This document shows, piece after piece, positions 1 to 5,750 of a stretch of DNA of 5,903 nt (its first letter is position 1; every line of letters begins with the position of its first letter). Origin of the DNA: Fusobacterium sp. (GTDB taxonomy: Bacteria; Fusobacteriota; Fusobacteriia; Fusobacteriales; Fusobacteriaceae); the NCBI GenBank assembly GCA_019410665.1, contig DXSD01000106.1, forward strand, positions 1 through 5,903, read 5' to 3'. The notes below the pieces were generated by a model. It searched no databases. It was not told the DNA's origin and saw only the letters and a list, made by a program, of their open reading frames with translations. Made by a program: the position numbers and the translations under genes.

Positions 1-299
1 TCTTTTCTTCGATTTTCATATGAAACATATCTTATCTGATAGGCTATTCCTCCAATAGCTAAGAGGGCTCCTAAATAAACCCCACCAAAATTTATCCAAT
101 CACTTACTTCTCCAATTAGAGTCCCATATAAATATTTATAAGAAATTTTTAAAATTCCTAGAAATAAAAATGGAGTAAGTAATAATATAAAAATATAAAT
201 AATTTGTTCTTTTTTTAATTTTAAAAATTTTTTTAATGATAAACTTATTATTATAATTATAAAGATTAACATTAAATAATTTAATAATATTCTATACAT
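1..299 (-). CDS. Multi-pass membrane protein downstream of the RT (N-terminal 99 residues, cut by window edge)
   Basis: I translated this from the ATG at 299-297, which directly follows the RT stop codon TAA (302-300). A Shine-Dalgarno-like GGAGA at 311-307, inside the RT gene, sits 7 nt upstream, so the two genes are probably translationally coupled. The visible 99 residues contain three hydrophobic segments: about 5-22 (an isoleucine-rich stretch), about 33-50, and about 70-88. The third carries a DWINFGGVYLG-type motif and is followed by a basic, polar stretch (QIRYVSYENRRK) that should be cytoplasmic. The W-xx-F-G-x-Y-L-G arrangement before a charged region resembles, from memory, the N-terminal membrane anchors of putative phage abortive infection proteins (putAbiC-like). 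I cannot confirm the family, because the C-terminal domain lies outside the window. A SLATT-type pore protein is another possibility, since SLATT proteins are known beside some defence RTs, but the three-segment layout is not a clear SLATT match. A role as membrane effector or anchor for the RT is inferred from position only. Confidence 0.8.
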   Translation of the reverse strand, partial: MYRILLNYLMLIFIIIIISLSLKKFLKLKKEQIIYIFILLLTPFLFLGILKISYKYLYGTLIGEVSDWINFGGVYLGALLAIGGIAYQIRYVSYENRRK

Positions 300-1820
300 T
301 TAATCTTCTCCATATTTACTAAATATTTTTATTTCTTCTTTAGCTATCTTTTGTGGCATGTTGTCTTTTTCATCTTGATTTATTATCTTTGTTCTTTTAA
401 ATATATTTTTAATTTCGTTAGTACTAATCCAACTAGTATTCCACAATTCAACTGCTTCATTATTAACCAATTTGCAAATATTTTCGTTGTACTCTATATT
501 TAATTCATTTTCTTTTAAAGTAGCTCTTTGAAACCAAATCTCAAAATAGCCAGAATTTAAAATTCTCTTTAACTTATTAAAAACTTTTTTAATTATTTCT
601 TTTCGTTTGCTTTCATCTTCAATTTGAGGAAATAAATAACTTAAAATAGCATTTCCCTCAACATAAGCTCTTGGATTTTTATAAATTATCTCAGTAACTA
701 TACTAATTAGCACCTCTATATTATCTTTTGAAAAGTCACTTCTTTTTTCCATTTTTTCTCTTATTTTAGTTATTTCTTTTGAAATGCTTCCAGAGTTTGG
801 ATAATTTAATGAAAACTCATAAAGAAGCATTAATCTTTTTTGTAAATTATATTCTTTCCGATTTTTTAAAAACTCTATTTTATCTTTTTTTATAGATGAT
901 AGTATTACATTATTTGAATAGCTAGTTTTATTGATATTAAGTTTCAATCCCAATCCTAATAACTCTTTTGTTATTATTTTTAAAATTTCTCTTCCTACAG
1001 AAACCTCTTTTACAAAAATTCTATAATCATCTCTATACCTTAAAATATAAAAATTTTCTTTTGGAATTCCTTCTTGGATAATATGATTTGTTATTAATTC
1101 ATCAGCATATTTCAAAAGTATTTCAGCTATGAAATCCATTAAAACACTTCCTTGAGGAATTCCATTAGTTTGGCCATAAGACATATTTTGTAAATGCTTA
1201 TCTATAATATTTCCTAAAAGACCATTAGGATTTCTATTTTGTTTAGCAATTATTTTTGTATGAAGAGCCCAAGCTATTGAATGAGTATAAATTTCAGCAT
1301 AACAATTCACTATATCAGTTTGAAAGAGATAATCATACTCCAAAGCTAATTTTATTGAAGTTTGTTCAATTTTATCCCACCAATTTAAAATTTGACTACT
1401 TTTTTTATTTAAAAGGTTTTCTGAACTCTCTACAATTGGAATACTTTCACATTTTATATAACTATTTGACTCAATATTCTCAAATCTTTCCAATATTTCA
1501 TTCCAATTTTCTTCTTTTGTTATCACATTTACTAAAGAAATATACATAACTGGATTGATAATTTGATATGGTCTCCAATCATAGCCACCATCTTTATTAT
1601 TAAATAAAATATAATTAATATCATCATAATTTTCTGGGTTATCTTTTTTTATTTGCAGATAAGTATTATTTTCCATTTCTGTTGAAATTTTTTCTAATAA
1701 TTCTTGAAAATTTATATATTTAGGTAAGTCTAAATTACAATAATTTTTAGCCTCTAAAAAAAATTTTTTAGCTTGAGTTGCATCTAAATTTAAAATATTT
1801 AATTTCTCTCCACTACTCAT
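300..1820 (-). CDS. Reverse transcriptase of the Unknown-Group/DRT defence type
   Basis: This 506-residue protein is a predicted RNA-templated DNA polymerase. The RT core occupies about residues 75-320. RT motif 3 reads FQTDIVNCYAEIYTHSI (167-181), with first catalytic aspartate D169. RT4 reads GQTNGIPQGSVLMDFIAE (216-233). The active-site box is YRDD (262-265; D264, D265), and LGLKLNINKT (290-299) follows. All three catalytic aspartates are present, so the enzyme looks active. The THSIAWALH stretch after motif 3 and GIPQGSVLMDF are typical, from memory, of UG/DRT antiphage RTs rather than group II intron RTs. No maturase (X) or endonuclease domain is visible. Residues 320-506 are charged and probably helical, as in DRT-type RTs. 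I cannot assign a numbered DRT group. The ATG at 1820 overlaps the end of the DUF262 gene by 8 bp and has only a weak ribosome binding site, which points to translational coupling. The stop codon abuts the start of the membrane protein gene. No flanking non-coding RNA space is present. Confidence 0.93.
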   Translation of the reverse strand: MSSGEKLNILNLDATQAKKFFLEAKNYCNLDLPKYINFQELLEKISTEMENNTYLQIKKDNPENYDDINYILFNNKDGGYDWRPYQIINPVMYISLVNVITKEENWNEILERFENIESNSYIKCESIPIVESSENLLNKKSSQILNWWDKIEQTSIKLALEYDYLFQTDIVNCYAEIYTHSIAWALHTKIIAKQNRNPNGLLGNIIDKHLQNMSYGQTNGIPQGSVLMDFIAEILLKYADELITNHIIQEGIPKENFYILRYRDDYRIFVKEVSVGREILKIITKELLGLGLKLNINKTSYSNNVILSSIKKDKIEFLKNRKEYNLQKRLMLLYEFSLNYPNSGSISKEITKIREKMEKRSDFSKDNIEVLISIVTEIIYKNPRAYVEGNAILSYLFPQIEDESKRKEIIKKVFNKLKRILNSGYFEIWFQRATLKENELNIEYNENICKLVNNEAVELWNTSWISTNEIKNIFKRTKIINQDEKDNMPQKIAKEEIKIFSKYGED

Positions 1821-3513
1821 AATCTCTATCCCAACTTTTTAAAATCTCTATAATTTTATCTGTCATTCTTACATCTCTCTCTACTATCTGGTCTAATCCC
1901 CATTTGTCCATTTTAAGATTTCCTATCTCTTTTGTCATTTGGATATTAGATTTCACATAGTAATCTTTCTTCTTTGCAAAATAATTATTTGTAGCAATTA
2001 TATTTAATTTCTTTTCAAAAGGTGTCTTATTTCCTAAATGCTCTATCTTTTCTCTTGCTACCTCTTCATTTTCTCTCAAGTCATAACTATTTTCCCATTT
2101 AACAGGAAGTATATGTTCTATCTCCCACTTCTCTGGTAACAACTCATCTTGTAACTCATAAGCTAAAGTTTTTAGTAACATTCTAACTACATTACGGTGT
2201 GGGGTTTTTATCTTCTCTCTTATATCATCTTCAGATAAAGATTTAAAGTCAAATGTAGGTTTATCTGTACTTATAATTTCAGCATTTAATTTTAAAATAT
2301 TAGTTTTTACTGCTGTAATTGTAGGAATTTCTATGTATTTTTTTAATAACTCTGTATATAATTTTCTTAAGAAAGCTAAAAATCTCTCTTCAAAATCTTT
2401 ATTATCTTTATATCTTAAGTAATAGATTATTACTGGATATTTCCAGAACTCATTTGGATAAGATGTTAAGATATCAAGAATCTTTAATATCTCAATATTT
2501 TTACTCCACTCCTCATCTTCAATTACATTTTTATTAGATATAACTTCCCATAAATTTAAAATTTGTCTTAAATTACTTAATATATTAGGTTTTAATATTC
2601 TTTCAAATTTATTTGCTGAATAATATTTTCTTAATCCTGGAGTTGTTGTAACTTTATCATTTTCTAAAGCTCTTTGATAAAACATATGATAATAGAAAAG
2701 TTGTTGAATAGACTCAGATATTCTTAAACTATCTTCCTCCAATTCTTTCCACTCTTCAATAAATTTTTCTTTCTCTTCTTTATTCAAATTGTTATATATC
2801 TTAGCCTTAAAAATATCAGCATCTGATAATGGTAACCCTCTATCATTTAAAGTTGAAAATATAGTTAAAGCTGTATCTTGAGTATCTGCTGTAATTGGTA
2901 ATATTATTACTTGATTTAATAGTGCATAGATAAATTGATAAATCATCAAAGCATTTTCTTTTGATTTTTCTTCAAGTAACTCTAATAGTTGTTTGTAGTT
3001 TTTAGAATAATTATCTTGAGCCTTTTCTTTTACATTACCAGTTTCTAAAATATTTTTAAGTATCTCATTTTCGCTATCACTTATAACTTTAGAAGTTAGT
3101 AAAATACTAGCATAATCCACTTTTCCAGTTAATTTATTAGTTCTCCAAATAAGTGGTTCTATCTTACTAATAAAATTTATAGCTTCTGGAGATTTTTCAT
3201 CTGTTACTGTTAATTTTGTATAAATAGCTCTAAGCAATAAAAATAGTGATGTAATCCTTTGTTGACCATCTATTATCTCTTGTTCTCCATCTTCATTCTC
3301 ATAAGATACAATACTTCCTAAAAAATATGTACCATCATTTTCAGTTCCTCCATCATTAGAAGTAAACTCCCAAATATCTCTAAACAGAGTATCAATCTGT
3401 TCATTTGTCCAGCTATATGGTCTTTGATATTCTGGAATTACAAATGGTTTTCTCCTTGCATTTAATAGGAATTGTTCTATCGTTTGTTTATTTACACTTA
3501 TCGTCGTTGCCAT
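1813..3513 (-). CDS. DUF262-DUF1524 (GmrSD-like) NTPase and HNH nuclease
   Basis: This 566-residue protein has both halves of the GmrS/GmrD architecture in one chain. The N-terminal DUF262 (ParB/sulfiredoxin-like NTPase) part shows IPEYQRPYSW (26-35), YFLGSIV (63-69), the nucleotide-site motif DGQQR (82-86) and FSTLNDRGLPLSDADIFKAK (219-238). The C-terminal DUF1524 His-Me finger (HNH) nuclease shows IEHILP (465-470; H467), LGNKTPFEKKLN (493-504), NNYFAKKK (509-516) and a final KS near 521. Both active sites look intact. Known relatives include type IV restriction enzymes that cut modified phage DNA using NTP hydrolysis. Which DNA this one recognises cannot be read from the sequence. The ATG at 3513 is supported by GGAGG at 3522-3518. 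A 63-bp gap separates it from the HEPN gene, and its last codons overlap the RT start. Full length and lack of frameshifts argue that it is functional. It may be a stand-alone type IV restriction enzyme or part of the larger operon. Confidence 0.92.
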   Translation of the reverse strand: MATTISVNKQTIEQFLLNARRKPFVIPEYQRPYSWTNEQIDTLFRDIWEFTSNDGGTENDGTYFLGSIVSYENEDGEQEIIDGQQRITSLFLLLRAIYTKLTVTDEKSPEAINFISKIEPLIWRTNKLTGKVDYASILLTSKVISDSENEILKNILETGNVKEKAQDNYSKNYKQLLELLEEKSKENALMIYQFIYALLNQVIILPITADTQDTALTIFSTLNDRGLPLSDADIFKAKIYNNLNKEEKEKFIEEWKELEEDSLRISESIQQLFYYHMFYQRALENDKVTTTPGLRKYYSANKFERILKPNILSNLRQILNLWEVISNKNVIEDEEWSKNIEILKILDILTSYPNEFWKYPVIIYYLRYKDNKDFEERFLAFLRKLYTELLKKYIEIPTITAVKTNILKLNAEIISTDKPTFDFKSLSEDDIREKIKTPHRNVVRMLLKTLAYELQDELLPEKWEIEHILPVKWENSYDLRENEEVAREKIEHLGNKTPFEKKLNIIATNNYFAKKKDYYVKSNIQMTKEIGNLKMDKWGLDQIVERDVRMTDKIIEILKSWDRDYE

Positions 3514-3576
3514 CTTTCCTCCACTAATTTTAAATTTATTTTTTATATTTTACTTAGATTCATACTTTTTATAATT
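3514..3576 (-). other. 63-bp gap between the HEPN and DUF262 genes
   Basis: This is the only non-overlapping junction longer than a few bases inside the five-gene run. It contains GGAGG at 3522-3518, the ribosome binding site of the DUF262 gene, and an AT-rich stretch with a TATAAA-like hexamer at about 3548-3543 that could be a weak -10 box. No matching -35 box is convincing. I see no GC-rich hairpin followed by a U-tract, so there is no sign of a terminator. Read-through from the ATPase-HEPN pair is therefore the simplest reading, with a secondary internal promoter possible. Confidence 0.4.
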
Positions 3577-4275
3577 TTATTCATCTTCATTCTCTGGTTG
3601 AGTTTCATCATATTCCACTATAATTTTATGTATAGATTCTATTACTGTTTTTATTAAAATAAAACTTTCATTACAATCAATATCAATAGTATTTCTTGAA
3701 GAGTTATTACTATACTCTCTATCAAAATGATGAACTATTAAATGTCTTTTATTTGCTAAGTCATCTAACTTATCAGTTTGAAAAACAGCAATTCCATTTT
3801 TTCCAGAAGTTAAATCACTTATTTTTTCTAAAATCTTTTTTGGTAATATTAACTCTAAACCAGCTCTAATACTTTGCCATTTTTGATAAGTATTTCTTCT
3901 AATATTTTCAATGATAGTTTTCTTCAGTTCCACCTCGTTAAAAATATCTCTATCTTCAAAAGCCATCTTAATATATCTATATTCTAGTTCAACTTTTTGC
4001 TTTTCATAATTTTTTCCTATTGGAAATTTATTGAGAGTTATTTGAACTAATCCCCAAATTATTATTTCATGGATATAATAGTCCAAAGCTCCTATTAAAT
4101 TAACAATTATGTTTCTTTTTTCTTCATCACCTAAGTTGTCTTTCAATCCAAGTTTTGATGAGATAGTTTCTAAATTTTCGTCAGAATATTTTTTTATTCT
4201 CTCTAATTCTTCAGCACTTGGACGATTATTTTCTATTGGTAAAAAACTTTCTAAAGGATCTTTCTCATCTAACAT
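3577..4275 (-). CDS. HEPN-domain protein with RxxxxH motif (probable ribonuclease)
   Basis: This 232-residue acidic, mostly helical protein has the hallmarks of the HEPN fold. A first core helix carries IGALDYYIHEII (61-72, with polar D65 facing the expected active site). A middle helix reads YQKWQSIRAGLELIL (130-144). The catalytic-type motif RHLIVH (R177-H182) follows LDDLANK, and a C-terminal helix covers about 203-221. R177 and H182 form the RxxxxH signature of HEPN ribonucleases. The layout best recalls RiboL-PSP or MAE_28990-type HEPN families, which are known from conflict systems and reported near DUF262 genes. RNA cleavage, and the RNA target, are inferred. The ATG at 4275 overlaps the ATPase stop by 7 bp and has a good ribosome binding site, AGGTGA at 4287-4282, 6 nt upstream. 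This tight coupling suggests the two products form one complex, with the ATPase controlling the nuclease. A non-catalytic HEPN partner is possible but less likely, because the motif is intact. Confidence 0.8.
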   Translation of the reverse strand: MLDEKDPLESFLPIENNRPSAEELERIKKYSDENLETISSKLGLKDNLGDEEKRNIIVNLIGALDYYIHEIIIWGLVQITLNKFPIGKNYEKQKVELEYRYIKMAFEDRDIFNEVELKKTIIENIRRNTYQKWQSIRAGLELILPKKILEKISDLTSGKNGIAVFQTDKLDDLANKRHLIVHHFDREYSNNSSRNTIDIDCNESFILIKTVIESIHKIIVEYDETQPENEDE

Positions 4276-5588
4276 AATATCTCACCTATCTCCTCTTTAT
4301 CAAACTTATCATAAGTAGGTGCATCAGAATATTTTCCTTCCAAATATGCTTTTTCAATATCTGCTGATTTTCTAACACCAGATATTTCTCCTAAAGATTT
4401 TAATTCTGTCATGAATGAAGTTTTTTCAGTTCTACTTGCAAAATATATCTGGTCTCTTCTAAATAATTCTAAGTCTAATAAATTAGTATTGTGAGTTGTA
4501 AATAGAAGTTGTGCTCTTGTTTTTTTAGTCATAAAAAGTTCTATTATTTTTCTCGATAATAAAGGATGAAACCCAACTTCAAGTTCATCAAAAATAACAA
4601 TTTTATTGTTACAAAGAGCATCAACAATAGGCATCCCTAAAACAAATATTTTTTTTATTCCTTCTGATTCCTCTTCTAATGGAATTTCAATTTTTCCTTT
4701 TGGAGTTTCATACACTAAATATATTTTATCCTCTTCTATTGAAAGTAAATTTAATATCTCTTTTTCACGAAGAGTTAATTCTAAATTTTTTGTTACTTTA
4801 TTTAAAATAACATTAAATGCTTCACTATCCTTTAAAATATGTTCTATTGCTTTATTCTTGTCAAATTTTATTCCCATAGAATAATGAATTTGACTTGCTC
4901 CTGTATTCATATGCTTATAAAAATATTCTATGAACTCTTGTATCTGTGTTCTATTCTCTTTTACTTGAAAAAGTTTCTTTGATTTTTCAAGAGTATATGA
5001 ATCTTTATCTAAATTTATAAATATAAATTTCTCCTTAAAAAATTTATTTACTTCATTTAGAACTACTGACTTCTCTCCTAAAAATTTTGAAATAGTAAAC
5101 AAAAAACAAGCTGAATTAGAAAGATTATCAGAGTACTTAGATAATTCACTTTCAAAGTTTGTTCCAAAAGAAAATCTTTCTTTTTCCCTTACAAAGATTT
5201 TAGCAATTTTTCCATTTGGATAGTAATACAAATTTTCTTCTATTATCTCTATATCTGTATAAGATATTTTATAATAATATTTTATATTATTCTCCATAAA
5301 AACAATTTCAAAAGTAGTTTCTTTTTTTTCTGTATAAAACTTACAAGGTTCATAAGCAGATTCTATTTCTATTTTTCCTGTAACTAGCTCTATCAATGTT
5401 TTAACCAACTTTAATAAATTTGTTTTTCCCGTTGCATTTCCTCCATACATTGGAATTACTGGTAAAACTTTTAAATTTTCTCTCTCTATTAAGTTTTCAT
5501 TGTGAGATTTATCTGTATTAGCTACAAAACTTATAGTTTGACTTTCTCCAATAGAACGATAATTTTCTCCTCTTATATATAATATCAA
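4269..5588 (-). CDS. AAA15/RloA-type (COG1106-like) ATPase
   Basis: This ABC/SMC-like ATPase has 439 residues from the preferred TTG start. It opens with the usual N-terminal strand (LYIRGENYRSIGE). The Walker A motif GGNATGKT lies at 49-56, an ABC signature-like EESEGIKK at about 306-313, Walker B with catalytic acid VIFDELEVGFHP at about 331-342, and the switch-histidine segment LLFTTHN at about 361-367. The ending KAYLEGKYSDAP matches the C-terminal pattern of AAA15/RloA/AbiLi ATPases. Such proteins act as sensors or regulators in antiphage systems: AbiLi pairs with AbiLii/RloB, and AriA of PARIS pairs with the Toprim nuclease AriB. Here no RloB or Toprim partner is present, and a HEPN protein follows with a 7-bp overlap. 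An upstream in-frame GTG (5597) would add three residues, but it lies within the ribosome binding site, so TTG at 5588-5586 is favoured. The gene is intact and is probably the first of the operon. Confidence 0.88.
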   Translation of the reverse strand: MILYIRGENYRSIGESQTISFVANTDKSHNENLIERENLKVLPVIPMYGGNATGKTNLLKLVKTLIELVTGKIEIESAYEPCKFYTEKKETTFEIVFMENNIKYYYKISYTDIEIIEENLYYYPNGKIAKIFVREKERFSFGTNFESELSKYSDNLSNSACFLFTISKFLGEKSVVLNEVNKFFKEKFIFINLDKDSYTLEKSKKLFQVKENRTQIQEFIEYFYKHMNTGASQIHYSMGIKFDKNKAIEHILKDSEAFNVILNKVTKNLELTLREKEILNLLSIEEDKIYLVYETPKGKIEIPLEEESEGIKKIFVLGMPIVDALCNNKIVIFDELEVGFHPLLSRKIIELFMTKKTRAQLLFTTHNTNLLDLELFRRDQIYFASRTEKTSFMTELKSLGEISGVRKSADIEKAYLEGKYSDAPTYDKFDKEEIGEILC

Positions 5589-5593
5589 TTTTA

Positions 5594-5600
5594 CCACCTC
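5594..5600 (-). promoter_or_regulatory. Ribosome binding site that decides the ATPase start
   Basis: On the minus strand GAGGTGG is followed by TAAAA and then TTG (5588-5586). The spacing of 5 nt is normal for this TTG. The alternative in-frame GTG (5597-5595) is part of the Shine-Dalgarno sequence itself and has no purine-rich site upstream, so it is unlikely to be used. The TTG start may keep expression low. Confidence 0.65.
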
Positions 5601-5614
5601 AATTAAAGTTTAAC

Positions 5615-5642
5615 ATAATATTTATAAAACTTCAATTTTAAC
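5615..5642 (-). promoter_or_regulatory. Possible promoter of the ATPase-HEPN operon
   Basis: On the minus strand a TATTAT hexamer (5620-5615) is a reasonable -10 box, about 15 nt before the ribosome binding site. A weak GTTAAA (5642-5637) lies 16 nt further upstream as a -35 box, matching TTGACA at only 3 of 6 positions. The -10 is flanked by AAGTTT (5606-5611) and AAACTT (5627-5632), a 6-bp inverted repeat that could bind a repressor. In DNA this AT-rich such matches arise easily, so the call is tentative. Confidence 0.3.
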
Positions 5643-5648
5643 TTTTGT

Positions 5649-5669
5649 TTTTGCAAAAAAAATGCAAAA
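5649..5669. repeat. Perfect 7-bp inverted repeat TTTTGCA / TGCAAAA with A7 loop
   Basis: TTTTGCA (5649-5655) and TGCAAAA (5663-5669) are exact reverse complements separated by seven A residues. The repeat sits just upstream of the proposed -35 box, so it could be an operator or a curved, protein-binding element. On the minus strand the T-tract lies in the loop, not after the stem, so it is not a standard terminator. Confidence 0.5.
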
Positions 5670-5672
5670 TAT

Positions 5673-5692
5673 TACTTTAATTTTATAAAGTA
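5673..5692. repeat. Perfect 7-bp inverted repeat TACTTTA / TAAAGTA
   Basis: TACTTTA (5673-5679) and TAAAGTA (5686-5692) are exact reverse complements with a 6-nt spacer. On the minus strand the stem is followed by a T-rich stretch, so it might serve as a weak terminator for the upstream gene that ends at 5751. The stem has only one G-C pair, which makes it a poor terminator. An operator is equally possible, and chance in AT-rich DNA is not excluded. Confidence 0.35.
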
Positions 5693-5750
5693 TTTAATTT
5701 TTCTAAACTTTAAATAGAAAAGTAGATTATTTCACTAAATTCCTTCCAAA

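Noticed and set aside
1256..1549. Plus-strand open frame of 97 codons
   Set aside because: It lies wholly inside the RT gene on the opposite strand, has no ribosome binding site or recognisable domain, and shows the Phe/Leu/Ser-rich composition expected of an antisense shadow.
300..1820. Group II intron or retron RT
   Set aside because: There is no maturase or HNH domain, no intron RNA features and no msr/msd-like RNA beside it. The motif context (THSIAWALH, GIPQGSVLMDF) fits UG/DRT defence RTs better.
3472..3657. Plus-strand open frame of 61 codons spanning the HEPN-DUF262 gap, very hydrophobic
   Set aside because: It is antisense to two gene ends. Its hydrophobicity comes from T-rich DNA, with many Phe, Ile and Tyr codons, not from a plausible membrane protein design.
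4109..4318. Plus-strand open frame of 69 codons
   Set aside because: It is antisense to the HEPN start and ATPase end. It is Ser/Phe-rich with no motif, so it is a shadow.
4606..4884. Plus-strand open frame of 92 codons
   Set aside because: It is antisense within the ATPase gene, with no homology signal or ribosome binding site.
4269..5588. OLD-family nuclease (ATPase plus Toprim)
   Set aside because: No Toprim domain is present after the ATPase core; the protein ends soon after the switch-histidine region with an RloA-type tail.
5649..5669. Rho-independent terminator of the upstream gene
   Set aside because: The T-tract is in the loop on the minus strand and the stem has only two G-C pairs, so it does not fit a terminator.
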